Positions 25,602-34,976 of a stretch of 64,000 nt of DNA are shown one piece after another (the first letter of the stretch is position 1; every line of letters starts with the position of its first letter). Below the pieces are notes generated by a model that did no database searches, was not told the DNA's origin, and saw only the letters and a list, made by a program, of their open reading frames with translations. Both the position numbers and the translations under genes were made by a program. This stretch comes from Aliidongia sp035943795 (GTDB lineage: Bacteria > Pseudomonadota > Alphaproteobacteria > ATCC43930 > CGMCC-115725), in assembly GCF_035943795.1 (NCBI RefSeq), contig NZ_DASZBY010000093.1, positions 62,001-126,000 on the forward strand, given 5' to 3'.

Positions 25602-26339
25602 GTGATTCTGATCAACGCTTTGCGAAACGGCTTGGAAAAATTCCTCGAGCTTCTCGGCCCCGGTGGCGGACCGGTGCAGGTGGACATGCGGACACGCATC
25701 GCGGCAGACTTTTTGAAAGGCAGTGGCGTCGAATTCGGTGCGTTGCATTCTCCACTTTCCGTACCCGCCGGAGTCACCGTCAAATATGCGGACTTCCAAA
25801 CCATCGATCAGCTGAAACTCTCGTTCCCCGACCTGCCTTCGATTAGATCTCCCGACTACGTCACGGACCTCGAGAGCATGTCCGCCATCGGTGATGCCAG
25901 CCAGGATTTCGTGATCGCCAATCACGTTCTGGAGCATGTCGAAGATCCGTTGAAGGCGCTCGGGTCGATGGCGCGGGTCCTCCGATCCAAGGGGATCGCC
26001 TACATCGCGCTGCCGGACAAGCGGTTCACCTTCGACAAGGATAGAGTGCTGACGCCGCTCGACCATTTGCTCAGGGACCATCGTGAAGGACCCGACTGGT
26101 CGCTTGCGGGCCACTACGAGGAATGGTGCCGCTGCGTGGACGGCCTGAGCGGGTCCGAGCATGCCCAAAAGATGGGCCTTATGCTGAGCCAGCGGGACAA
26201 CATCCATTTCCACGTCTGGGATTATCCCGCGATGATGGAGTTGTTTTCCTACGTCACGAGAGCCGAAACGTCGGAATTCGGGATCGAAATGTCTGCGCTC
26301 AACGGCAGCGAGGTCATCTGGATCCTGCGCCGGAAATAA
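25602..26339 (+). CDS. SAM-dependent methyltransferase (type 11-like)
   Basis: A 245-residue protein with a class I methyltransferase signature: IANHVLEHVEDPLKAL (about residues 105-120) is motif II/post-motif, and VLRSKGIAYIALPDKRFTFD follows as motif III. The glycine-rich motif I is not obvious; the N-terminal part (GALHSPLSVPAGVTVKYADF) resembles the family that starts with a 'lnigg/plp' SAM-binding variant. The start is GTG at 25602 with AAGGAG 10 bases upstream; no ATG is available in frame nearby. It is divergent from hutC and precedes hutU by 75 bases, yet no methyltransferase belongs to histidine catabolism. Substrate unknown; a sugar- or glycan-biosynthesis role is possible. Confidence 0.75.
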   Translation: MILINALRNGLEKFLELLGPGGGPVQVDMRTRIAADFLKGSGVEFGALHSPLSVPAGVTVKYADFQTIDQLKLSFPDLPSIRSPDYVTDLESMSAIGDASQDFVIANHVLEHVEDPLKALGSMARVLRSKGIAYIALPDKRFTFDKDRVLTPLDHLLRDHREGPDWSLAGHYEEWCRCVDGLSGSEHAQKMGLMLSQRDNIHFHVWDYPAMMELFSYVTRAETSEFGIEMSALNGSEVIWILRRK

Positions 26340-26383
26340 TCCGCCGGCTTGGCGGAGCGCGCGGTGGCGTGTTATCAACATGT

Positions 26384-26397
26384 CTATACTTGTATAG
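26384..26397. promoter_or_regulatory. Putative HutC operator upstream of hutU
   Basis: CTATAC at 26384-26389 and GTATAG at 26392-26397 form a perfect palindrome around TT, in an AT-rich patch 18 bases before the hutU start. GntR/HutC sites are typically palindromes with a GTATA core, so repression of the hutU(-ure) transcript by the nearby hutC product is likely, but the assignment rests on motif and position only. Confidence 0.6.
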
Positions 26398-26414
26398 TAC
26401 GCAGGAGTGCCGCC

Positions 26415-28091
26415 GTGCAGAGATCTCGAGCCATCGATGGAAACCATCGTGTCATCCGGGCCCCGCGCGGCGCCCAATTGACCTGCAAATCCTGGGCGAC
26501 CGAAGCGCCGCTCCGGATGCTGATGAACAACCTCGATGCCGAGGTCGCAGAAAATCCGCAGGAACTCGTCGTCTATGGCGGCATCGGCCGCGCCGCGCGC
26601 GACTGGGACTGTTTCGACCGGATCGTGGACGTGCTGAAGACGCTCGACGAGAACCACACCCTGCTGATCCAGTCGGGCAAGCCGGTCGGCGTGTTCCGCA
26701 CCCACCCCGGCGCGCCGCGCGTGCTGATCGCGAATTCCAACCTGGTCGGCAAATGGGCGACTTGGGAGCATTTCCACGAACTCGACCGCAAGGGCCTGAT
26801 GATGTACGGCCAGATGACGGCTGGCTCCTGGATCTATATCGGCAGCCAGGGCATCGTGCAGGGCACGTTCGAGACCTTCGTCGAGGCCGGGCGTCAGCAT
26901 TACGATGGCGATCTGGCCGGCCGCTGGATCCTGACCGGCGGCCTGGGCGGCATGGGCGGCGCCCAGCCGCTCGCGGCAACCATGGCCGGCGCCTCGATGC
27001 TCGCGGTCGAATGCCAGCCGAGCCGGATCGAGCGGCGCATCGAAACGCGCTATCTCGACCGCTGGACCGCATCGCTCGACGAGGCGCTGGCGATCATCGA
27101 CGAATCGAAGCGCAAGAAACAGCCGGTCTCCGTCGGTTTGCTCGGCAACGCTGCCGAGGTATTTCCGGAACTGGTCCGGCGCGGCGTGCGGCCGGACATG
27201 GTGACCGACCAGACCAGCGCCCATGATCCGCTGAACGGCTACCTGCCGGCCCGCTGGAGCCTGGAGCAGCACGAGGCGCTGAAACAATCCGATCCGGCCC
27301 GGGTCGAGGCCGCCGCCAAGGCGTCGATGGCCGAGCAGGTCAAGGCGATGCTGGCCTTCCACCGCGCGGGGGTGCCGACGCTCGACTATGGCAACAACAT
27401 CCGCGCCATGGCCGAGGAAGTGGGGGTCAGCGACGCGTTCGACTTCCCGGGCTTCGTGCCGGCCTATATCCGCCCGCTGTTCTGTCGCGGCATCGGCCCG
27501 TTCCGCTGGGCCGCCCTGTCGGGCAATCCCGAGGACATCTACAAGACCGACCAGCGGGTCAAGGAACTGATCCCTGACAATCCGCACCTGCACCGTTGGC
27601 TGGACATGGCACGCGAGCGGATCCAGTTCCAGGGTCTGCCGGCGCGCATCTGTTGGGTCGGGCTCGGCGATCGCGCCAAGCTGGGGCTCGCCTTCAACCA
27701 GATGGTCGCCGACGGCGAGCTTGAAGCGCCGATCGTGATCGGCCGCGACCATCTGGATTCAGGCTCGGTCGCCTCGCCGAACCGGGAGACCGAGGCGATG
27801 ATGGACGGGTCGGACGCGGTCGCCGACTGGCCGCTGCTGAACGCCATGCTGAACGTCGCGTCCGGAGCGACCTGGGTCTCGATCCATCATGGCGGCGGCG
27901 TCGGCATCGGCTATTCCCAGCATTCCGGCATGGTCATCCTGGCCGACGGCACGCCCGAAGCGGCTGAGCGCCTGAGCCGTGTGCTGACCAACGATCCGGC
28001 GACCGGCGTCATGCGCCATGCCGACGCCGGCTATCAGATCGCGAAGGATTGCGCCCGCGAGCGGCAGCTCTGGCTGCCCATGCTCGACTGA
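26415..28091 (+). CDS. hutU: Urocanate hydratase (urocanase)
   Basis: A 558-residue NAD-dependent cytosolic enzyme converting urocanate to imidazolonepropionate, the second step of histidine degradation. Conserved blocks run throughout: RVIRAPRG near the start, the tight NAD site at VGLLGNAAEV, FVPAYIRPLFCRGIGPFRW, and Cys413 in PARICWVGLG, which matches the catalytic Cys410 of the Pseudomonas enzyme. Length matches the family. The GTG at 26415 has GCAGGAG 7 bases upstream and gives the standard N-terminus. hutH, hutI and later hut genes are not in the window. The ureD start follows within about 115 bases or less, so urocanase and urease may share a transcript. Confidence 0.97.
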   Translation: MQRSRAIDGNHRVIRAPRGAQLTCKSWATEAPLRMLMNNLDAEVAENPQELVVYGGIGRAARDWDCFDRIVDVLKTLDENHTLLIQSGKPVGVFRTHPGAPRVLIANSNLVGKWATWEHFHELDRKGLMMYGQMTAGSWIYIGSQGIVQGTFETFVEAGRQHYDGDLAGRWILTGGLGGMGGAQPLAATMAGASMLAVECQPSRIERRIETRYLDRWTASLDEALAIIDESKRKKQPVSVGLLGNAAEVFPELVRRGVRPDMVTDQTSAHDPLNGYLPARWSLEQHEALKQSDPARVEAAAKASMAEQVKAMLAFHRAGVPTLDYGNNIRAMAEEVGVSDAFDFPGFVPAYIRPLFCRGIGPFRWAALSGNPEDIYKTDQRVKELIPDNPHLHRWLDMARERIQFQGLPARICWVGLGDRAKLGLAFNQMVADGELEAPIVIGRDHLDSGSVASPNRETEAMMDGSDAVADWPLLNAMLNVASGATWVSIHHGGGVGIGYSQHSGMVILADGTPEAAERLSRVLTNDPATGVMRHADAGYQIAKDCARERQLWLPMLD

Positions 28092-28204
28092 GGCTGCCCA
28101 TGGACGGCCTGCCCCGGACGCCCCATCATCCGGCGTGGCACGCCGCTGGCAGGGTGCTTGCCGGCACCGGCCTTCCATCCGGTTGCGCAGAGTGCCCGTT
28201 CCCC

Positions 28205-29062
28205 ATGCCCGATGCCTCCCCCTCCGTTCCTTCCCCCGTGGCGCTCGAACGCGCCGACGGCGCCGTGCGTCTGGCGCTGACGTTGCGCGACGGACGGACG
28301 CGGATCGAAACGCTGTATCAGCGGGCACCGGCGCGCATGCTGTTTCCGGCCGTGCCGGAGGATCACCCGGCCCAGGCGGTGCTGCTCAATACGGCTGGCG
28401 GCATCGCCGGCGGCGACCGGATCCAGACCGAGATCCGGGCCGGCGCCGGGACCATCGCGACGGTGACGACCCAGGCGGCCGAGAAGATCTATCGGGCGCT
28501 CGATGCGCCGGCCCGACTCGACACGAAGATCGCGATCGCGGACGGCGCCTGGTTCGAGTGGCTGCCGCAGGAAACCATCCTGTTCGACAATGCCCGGCTG
28601 GACCGGCGGCTCGCGTTCGATCTGGCGCCCGACGCGCGCCTGTTGGCGGCGGAGACGGTGCTGTTCGGCCGCGCCGCCCGGGGCGAGCAGATGCGCTGCG
28701 GGCAATTGCACGATTCTTGGGCACTCCGCAGGCACGGGCGCCTCGTCTGGGCCGATCGCCTGCGGCTGACCGGCGACATCAGGACGATGCTCGATCGACC
28801 GTTCGGCTTTGCCGGTGCTGTCGGCATGACCACGCTGCTCCATGCCGGCCCGGCCGCGGCATCGTTCTTGCCACGGGCGAGGGAGATCGCAGCTGCCCAA
28901 TCGGCCGAGGGGGCGGCAACGCTCGTCAATGGTATCCTGCTGATCCGCTTCCTGGATCGCGACGGCGCGCGGCTGCGGGAATCGGCGGCATCGGCCGCCA
29001 TGATGCTGCGTCACGAGATTGCCGGCCTGTCGCCGACGCCCCCGCGCGTCTGGCGCAGCTAG
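28205..29062 (+). CDS. ureD: Urease accessory protein UreD
   Basis: A 285-residue scaffold protein that binds apo-urease and, with UreF and UreG, delivers nickel to the active site. Signature segments are AVLLNTAGGIAGGDRIQTEI and WLPQETILFDNARLDR. The ATG at 28205 gives the usual family length and starts right before ALERADGAVRLAL; however, an in-frame ATG at 28100, 8 bases after the hutU stop, has a better ribosome site (TGAGG) and would add 35 residues. It heads the ureDABCEFG cluster. Confidence 0.92.
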   Translation: MPDASPSVPSPVALERADGAVRLALTLRDGRTRIETLYQRAPARMLFPAVPEDHPAQAVLLNTAGGIAGGDRIQTEIRAGAGTIATVTTQAAEKIYRALDAPARLDTKIAIADGAWFEWLPQETILFDNARLDRRLAFDLAPDARLLAAETVLFGRAARGEQMRCGQLHDSWALRRHGRLVWADRLRLTGDIRTMLDRPFGFAGAVGMTTLLHAGPAAASFLPRAREIAAAQSAEGAATLVNGILLIRFLDRDGARLRESAASAAMMLRHEIAGLSPTPPRVWRS

Positions 29063-29078
29063 AAGGAGTGGCCGAACG

Positions 29079-29381
29079 ATGAATCTCAGTCCACGGGAAA
29101 AGGACAAGCTGCTGGTCGCCATGGCGGCGATCGTGGCGCGACGGCGCCTGGAACGGGGCGTCAAGCTCAACTATCCCGAGGCTATCGCGCTCATCACCGA
29201 TTTCGTGGTGGAGGGCGCCCGCGACGGCCGACGGGTCGCCGACCTGATGGCGGCGGGCGGCGAGATCCTGACGCGCGACCAGGTGATGGACGGCGTGGCC
29301 GAGATGATCCACGACATCCAGGTCGAGGCGACCTTTCCCGACGGCACCAAGCTCGTCACCGTGCACGAGCCGATCCGATGA
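29079..29381 (+). CDS. ureA: Urease subunit gamma
   Basis: A 100-residue structural subunit, standard length, beginning MNLSPREKDKLLVAMAA and containing VKLNYPEAIALI and MIHDIQVEATFPDGTKLVTV. It assembles with UreB and UreC into the (abc)3 cytosolic holoenzyme. AAGGAG lies 11 bases before the ATG. Its last codon overlaps the start of ureB (ATGA), so the two are translationally coupled. Confidence 0.97.
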   Translation: MNLSPREKDKLLVAMAAIVARRRLERGVKLNYPEAIALITDFVVEGARDGRRVADLMAAGGEILTRDQVMDGVAEMIHDIQVEATFPDGTKLVTVHEPIR

Positions 29382-29692
29382 TTCCCGGCGAGATCATTCC
29401 CGCCGCCGGTGAGATCGAGCTGAACGCCGGTCGTCCCACGATCACCCTCACCATCGCCAATACCGGCGATCGGCCGATCCAGGTCGGCAGCCATTTCCAT
29501 TTCGCCGAGACCAACAATGCGCTGACGTTCGACCGCACCGCCGCCCGTGGCATGCGGCTCGACATCGCCGCCGGCACCGCGGTTCGCTTCGAACCCGGCC
29601 AGACCCGCGAAGTAACCCTCGTCGCCTTTGCCGGCAACCGCGAAGTCTACGGCTTCGCCGGCGCGGTCATGGGCAAGCTGGAGAGGCCCTGA
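29378..29692 (+). CDS. ureB: Urease subunit beta
   Basis: A 104-residue subunit with the conserved PGEIIPAAGEIELNAGR opening and IQVGSHFHFAETN, normally followed by RVYGFAG-type text, here REVYGFAGAVMG. It starts in the ureA stop (ATGA) and its own stop overlaps the ureC start (TGATG), giving a tightly coupled structural-gene trio that matches 1:1:1 assembly. Confidence 0.97.
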   Translation: MIPGEIIPAAGEIELNAGRPTITLTIANTGDRPIQVGSHFHFAETNNALTFDRTAARGMRLDIAAGTAVRFEPGQTREVTLVAFAGNREVYGFAGAVMGKLERP

Positions 29693-31404
29693 TGGCAACC
29701 AGAATGGACCGCCGCGCCTATGCCGGCATGTTCGGACCGACCGTGGGCGACCGCATCCGCCTGGCCGATACCGAGCTGTTCATCGAGGTCGAGGCCGACC
29801 ACACGATCTATGGCGAGGAGGTCAAGTTCGGCGGCGGCAAGGTCATCCGCGACGGCATGGGCCAGAGCCAATTATCGAGTGCCGAGGGCGCGGTAGACAC
29901 GGTCATCACCAACGTGGTCGTGCTCGACCCAGCCGGCATCTTCAAGGCCGATGTCGGCCTGAAGCACGGCCGCATCGTCGGGTGGGGCAAGGCCGGCAAT
30001 CCGGACGTGCAGCCGGGCGTCACCATCATCATCGGTCCGGGTACGGAGATTATCGCCGGCGAGGGCAAAATTCTGACCGCCGGCGGCATCGACACCCATA
30101 TCCATTTCATCTGCCCGCAGCAGGTCGACGAAGCGCTCTACAGCGGTGTCACCACCATGCTGGGCGGCGGCGTGGGCCCGGCGGCGGGCACCAGTGCCAC
30201 CAGTTGCACCGCCGGCCCCTGGCACCTGGAGCGCATGCTGCAGGCGGCCGAGGGATTGCCGATGAACATCGGCTTCTTCGGCAAGGGCAACGCCAGCAAG
30301 CCCAATGCCTTAATCGAGATGATCGAGGCCGGCGCCTGCGGCCTGAAACTGCATGAGGATTGGGGCACCACCCCGGCGGCGATCGACTGCTGCCTGTCGG
30401 TCGCCGACGATCATGACGTGCAGGTGGCGCTGCACAGCGACACGCTCAACGAAAGCGGCTTCGTCGAGACCACGATCGGCGCCTTCAAGGGCCGCACGAT
30501 CCACGCCTTCCATACCGAGGGCGCCGGTGGCGGCCATGCGCCCGATATCCTGAAGGTGGTGGGCGAGCCCAACGTGCTGCCGTCCTCGACCAACCCGACG
30601 CGGCCCTACACCGTGAATACGCTCGACGAGCATCTGGACATGCTCATGGTCTGCCATCATCTCGATCCGCGTATTCCTGAGGATATCGCCTTCGCCGAAA
30701 GCCGGATCCGCAAGGAGACGATCGCGGCCGAGGATATCCTGCAGGATCTGGGCGCCATCTCGATGATCTCGTCCGACAGCCAGGCCATGGGCCGGGTCGG
30801 CGAAGTGCTGATCCGCTGCTGGCAGACCGCAGACAAGATGCGTCGCCAGCGCGGGCGGCTGCCCGGCGACGGCCCGAACAACGATAATTTCCGCGTCCGG
30901 CGCTATCTGGCGAAATACACGATCAATCCGGCGATCGCCCATGGCATCTCGGATCTGGTCGGTTCGATCGCGCCCGGCAAGTTCGCCGACCTGGTCCTCT
31001 GGTCGCCGGCCTTCTTCGGCGTGAAGCCCGATATGGTGCTGAAAGGCGGTTCGATCGCGGCAGCACCGATGGGCGATCCCAACGCCAGCATCTCGACGCC
31101 GCAGCCGGTGCATTATCGGCCGATGTTCGCCAATTTCGGCCGTGCCCTGACGCTGAGCAGCGTCAGCTTCGTCAGCCAGGCGGCGCTGGCCGGCGGCATC
31201 GCCGGACGCCTGGGTTTGAGCCGCCCGCTCCATGCCGTCAGCAACACGCGCGGCGGCATCTCGAAGAAGAGCATGGTGCTGAACGACGCCACGCCCAGGA
31301 TCGAGGTCGATGCCGAGACCTACGAGGTCCGCGCCGACGGCGAGTTGCTGACCTGCGCGCCGGCCGACGTGCTGCCGATGGCGCAGCGGTATTTCCTGTT
31401 TTGA
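29692..31404 (+). CDS. ureC: Urease subunit alpha (catalytic)
   Basis: A 570-residue dinickel amidohydrolase that hydrolyses urea to ammonia and carbamate. Lys219 in CGLKLHEDWG is the carbamylated bridging lysine; the metal-binding HIHF motif, HSDTLNESGF, AFHTEGAGGGHAPD and the mobile-flap Cys321 and histidines in VCHHLDPRIPED are all intact. Length matches the family. Gene order D-A-B-C-E-F-G is the common alphaproteobacterial one. A strong perfect hairpin follows the stop before ureE. Confidence 0.98.
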   Translation: MATRMDRRAYAGMFGPTVGDRIRLADTELFIEVEADHTIYGEEVKFGGGKVIRDGMGQSQLSSAEGAVDTVITNVVVLDPAGIFKADVGLKHGRIVGWGKAGNPDVQPGVTIIIGPGTEIIAGEGKILTAGGIDTHIHFICPQQVDEALYSGVTTMLGGGVGPAAGTSATSCTAGPWHLERMLQAAEGLPMNIGFFGKGNASKPNALIEMIEAGACGLKLHEDWGTTPAAIDCCLSVADDHDVQVALHSDTLNESGFVETTIGAFKGRTIHAFHTEGAGGGHAPDILKVVGEPNVLPSSTNPTRPYTVNTLDEHLDMLMVCHHLDPRIPEDIAFAESRIRKETIAAEDILQDLGAISMISSDSQAMGRVGEVLIRCWQTADKMRRQRGRLPGDGPNNDNFRVRRYLAKYTINPAIAHGISDLVGSIAPGKFADLVLWSPAFFGVKPDMVLKGGSIAAAPMGDPNASISTPQPVHYRPMFANFGRALTLSSVSFVSQAALAGGIAGRLGLSRPLHAVSNTRGGISKKSMVLNDATPRIEVDAETYEVRADGELLTCAPADVLPMAQRYFLF

Positions 31405-31428
31405 CGCCCTCACCCTTCCCAACGCTGA

Positions 31429-31463
31429 GCCCCCTCTCCGCCCCGATGGGGCGGAGAGGGGGC
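31429..31463. repeat. Perfect 16-bp hairpin between ureC and ureE
   Basis: Arms at 31429-31444 and 31448-31463 are fully complementary around the 3-base loop GAT; the stem is very GC-rich (CCCCTCTCC/GGAGAGGGG). No T-run follows, and ureE starts 12 bases downstream, so it is unlikely to be a full terminator. It may attenuate, set a processing point between structural and accessory genes, or be a dispersed palindromic repeat. Confidence 0.75.
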
Positions 31464-31474
31464 GTTCTCGCCTG

Positions 31475-31939
31475 ATGCGCCGCGCCCACACCGCCCGCAA
31501 GGCCGGCACCTGGCCTGCTGCCCGACAGGCCGGCACCGTCACGCTCTCCTACCTGGAACGCCATCGCCGGCGGCTGCGCCTGGTGACCGACCAGGGCGAG
31601 CCGCTGCTGCTCGACCTGGCGAAGGCCGTGCTGCTGGGCGAGGGCGACGGGCTGGAACTCGACGAGGGCGGCTTCGTCGAGGTCAGGGCGGCCAAGGAAG
31701 CGCTGCTGGAGATCCGCGCCGGCACGGCCGGCCTCGCCCGTCTGGCCTATCATCTGGGCAACCGGCATCTGCCGATCCAGCTGTTGCCGGACGCGCTGCT
31801 GATCCGCGACGATCACGTCATCGCCGACATGGTGCGGGGGCTGGGCGGCGAAGTGCGCGCGGTCACCGTGCCCTTCACGCCCGAGGCTGGGGCCTATGCC
31901 GGCGGACACGACCATTCGAGCAGGTTCGAGGATGAGTGA
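31475..31939 (+). CDS. ureE: Urease accessory protein UreE (nickel metallochaperone)
   Basis: A 154-residue nickel chaperone for urease maturation. The N-terminal domain (about 20-75) precedes the C-terminal metal-binding domain, with the conserved AYHLGNRHLPIQ segment whose histidine binds nickel at the dimer interface. The tail has only GHDHSS, short compared with the His-rich tails of some UreE proteins, so nickel storage is probably limited. The ATG at 31475 directly follows the hairpin and has no clear Shine-Dalgarno; the first 18 residues are not conserved-looking, so the true start may be slightly further in. Confidence 0.9.
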   Translation: MRRAHTARKAGTWPAARQAGTVTLSYLERHRRRLRLVTDQGEPLLLDLAKAVLLGEGDGLELDEGGFVEVRAAKEALLEIRAGTAGLARLAYHLGNRHLPIQLLPDALLIRDDHVIADMVRGLGGEVRAVTVPFTPEAGAYAGGHDHSSRFEDE

Positions 31940-32602
31940 CCTGGGTTGGCTGCTGCCGCTCGGCACCTGGCTGTCGCCCTCCTATCCGGTCGGTGCTTTT
32001 TCCTATAGCCACGGGCTGGAATGGGTCGTCGAAGCCGGCAAGGTCACCGACGTGACGGGGCTCGCCGACTATGTCGCGACGGTCCTGGAGGCCGGTGCCG
32101 GCTGGGCCGATCTGGTGCTGCTCGCCGCATCCTGGCGCGCCGCCGCGACCGACGATGCCGCCGGGTTCGAAGAGGTCCGCGAGTTGGCCCAGGCCCTGCG
32201 CGGCACGGCCGAAACATCGCTCGAAACCACCCAGCAGGGCGCATCCTTCGTGCTCGCGACCCGTGCCGCCTGGCCCGGCACGCCGCTCGACCGGCTGGCC
32301 GGCGACCAACCGCTGACCTATCCCGTCGCCTTCGGCGCCGCTGCGGCCGGGCAGATCCCGCTCGCGGCTGCCCTATTGGGTTTCGCCCAGGCGGTTGCGG
32401 CCAATCTGGTGTCGGCGGGCGTGCGGCTCATCCCCTTGGGCCAGACCGACGGGCAACGCACACTCGCCCTCCTCGCCTCGATCGTCGCCCGGATCGCGGC
32501 GGCGGCCGAGGCCGCATCGCTCGACGAGATCGGCACGGCGGCGCCGGCGATCGATCTCTCATCCATGCGTCACGAGACGCAATATACGAGGCTGTTCCGC
32601 TC

Positions 32603-32606
<4 letters not shown>
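31932..32606 (+). CDS. ureF: Urease accessory protein UreF
   Basis: A 224-residue helical accessory protein that bridges UreD-urease and the UreG GTPase. The start LLPLGTWLSPSYPVGAFSYSHGLE is the family hallmark, and the C-terminal SMRHETQYTRLFRS is the conserved tail that contacts UreG. Its ATG lies inside the last codons of ureE (8-base overlap) and its stop overlaps the ureG start, so it is translationally coupled on both sides. Confidence 0.96.
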
Positions 32607-33229
<623 letters not shown>

Positions 33230-34111
33230 CTACAAGACCGCCCGCTCGCGCTGGAACAACTCGAGCAGGAAGTCGGTGACGGTGCGGATCGGCGGGGTGG
33301 ACATCACGTCGCGCCGGGTCAGCAGCCAGATCTCGCGGGTCGGCGGCAGCGGCTCGATCGGTACCGGGACCAGGCCGGGGTCGGTCGACCCGAGGAAATT
33401 CGGCAGCAGGGCGATGCCGCAGCCGGCACGGGCAGCGCCGGCCTGGGTCATCTGGCTGTTGGTGCGGAACGCCAGCCGACAGGTCGGGAACTGGCGAGCC
33501 AGCCACGCCGCCTCGGGCAGATGCGCGCCGGCCTCGTCGAATCCCACGAAGATCGGTGTCTCACCGACCGCGATCCGATCGCGCCAGCCCGTCGTCCCAT
33601 AGAAGCCGTGCCGCAGTGTGGCGACGGCGCGGGCGATGAGGTCCCCGTCCTGGGGCCGAGCGAGCCGCAGCGCCACGTCGGCCTCGTGCCGCGGCAGGCT
33701 GATCGCGCGCAGGTCGGCAATCACCTCCAGGTCGAGCGCCGGATGGTGCTGCTGCAGCGGTCCCAACCGCGGCACGAGGAACGCCTCCGCCAAGGTCGGC
33801 GTCGCGGTGATGCGCACGAGACCCGCGACCTCGGCCGACGCTTCCCGACGCGGCAATAAACGAGCGGCGGTCTCCATGGCGCCTGCCGCCTGCAGCGCGT
33901 CGCGGCCGGCAGCGGTCAGTTCGTAGCCGGTCGGCCGCCGCTCGAACAGCCGAGCCCCGACCGTCTCCTCCAGCCCCGCGACGCGGCGCGCCACCGTCGC
34001 GTGGTTGACGCCGAGGGCCCGTGCTGCCGCAGACAAGCTGCCGTGCCGGGCGAGTGCTGCGAAGAAGCGCACGTCCTCCCAATCCGGCCCTGTGCGAAAA
34101 CGATCAGCCAT
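33230..34111 (-). CDS. LysR-family transcriptional regulator
   Basis: A 293-residue regulator with an N-terminal winged helix (WEDVRFFAALARHGSLSAAA ... VNHATVARRVAGLEE, about 10-65) and a periplasmic-binding-protein-like effector domain (about 95-290). It is divergent from the MBL-fold hydrolase gene with an 86-base gap, so it probably controls that gene. The effector is unknown. Its stop abuts the stop of ureG without any spacer. Confidence 0.9.
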   Translation of the reverse strand: MADRFRTGPDWEDVRFFAALARHGSLSAAARALGVNHATVARRVAGLEETVGARLFERRPTGYELTAAGRDALQAAGAMETAARLLPRREASAEVAGLVRITATPTLAEAFLVPRLGPLQQHHPALDLEVIADLRAISLPRHEADVALRLARPQDGDLIARAVATLRHGFYGTTGWRDRIAVGETPIFVGFDEAGAHLPEAAWLARQFPTCRLAFRTNSQMTQAGAARAGCGIALLPNFLGSTDPGLVPVPIEPLPPTREIWLLTRRDVMSTPPIRTVTDFLLELFQRERAVL

Positions 34112-34197
34112 TGCGAAAATTTAGCGAATTCCCGCTCAGGCCGCCAGCGCCTATCTCCTGGAAGCCGCATCGATGCGTCCCACCTGGAGCCCGTTCA

Positions 34198-34974
34198 ATG
34201 TCTACGTTCGATACTACGCTCACCTTGATCGGCGGCCCGACCGTCGTCATCGAACTGGGCGGGCTGCGCCTGGTCACCGACCCGACGTTCGACGCGCCCG
34301 GCACCTATCCGTCCGGCACCATCATGCTGGAGAAGACCACCGCCCCGGCCCTGTCAGTCGCCGAGATCGGCGCGATCGACGCAGTGCTGCTGAGCCACGA
34401 CCAGCATTCCGACAATCTCGACCGCGCCGGCCGGGCCTTCCTGCCCCAGGTCCGGACGACTTTGACCACACCGATCGGGGCGAGCCGGCTCGGCGGCAAT
34501 GCGGTCGGCCTCGCTCCCTGGCAGACCGTCACGCTCGACGGTACCAAGGGGGCCAGCCTGCATGTGACCGCCGCCCCGGCACGCCACGGTCCGCCGGGCA
34601 TCGAACCGATCGCGGGCGACGTCGCTGGCTTCCTGTTGGGCGTCGATGAACCGGGCGACGCGATCTACATCACCGGCGACACGGTTTGGTACGAGGGAGT
34701 GGCCGAGGTCGCCCGCCGCTTCAAGCCCAAGCTGGTCATCCTGTTCGCCGGTTCGGCCGAGCCGCGCGGCCGGTTCCATCTGACCATGGACGCGAACGAC
34801 GCGCTCGAAACCGCTCACGCCTTTCCCGATGCGAAGATCGTCGCGGTGCATAACGAGGGCTGGGGCCATTTCGCCGAGACCGACGCCGACCTGCGGCAGG
34901 CCTTCACCACGCTCGGCATCGGCGACCGTCTGGTGCCGCTGGAGCGTGGCCGGCTGGTCCGCCTGTCCCTGTAG
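34198..34974 (+). CDS. MBL-fold metal-dependent hydrolase (UlaG-like)
   Basis: A 258-residue metallo-beta-lactamase-fold protein. The metal motif reads SHDQHSDNLDRAG at residues 66-78, a variant of HxHxDH in which the last histidine is Asn73; this SHD-x-H-x-DNLD form occurs in a subgroup of these proteins. Further ligands are probably in APARHGPPG (about 129), YITGDTVWY (about 160) and VHNEGWGHF (near the C-terminus). GGAG lies 9 bases before the ATG. Substrate unknown. It is likely regulated by the divergent LysR gene. Confidence 0.85.
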   Translation: MSTFDTTLTLIGGPTVVIELGGLRLVTDPTFDAPGTYPSGTIMLEKTTAPALSVAEIGAIDAVLLSHDQHSDNLDRAGRAFLPQVRTTLTTPIGASRLGGNAVGLAPWQTVTLDGTKGASLHVTAAPARHGPPGIEPIAGDVAGFLLGVDEPGDAIYITGDTVWYEGVAEVARRFKPKLVILFAGSAEPRGRFHLTMDANDALETAHAFPDAKIVAVHNEGWGHFAETDADLRQAFTTLGIGDRLVPLERGRLVRLSL

Positions 34975-34976
34975 GG

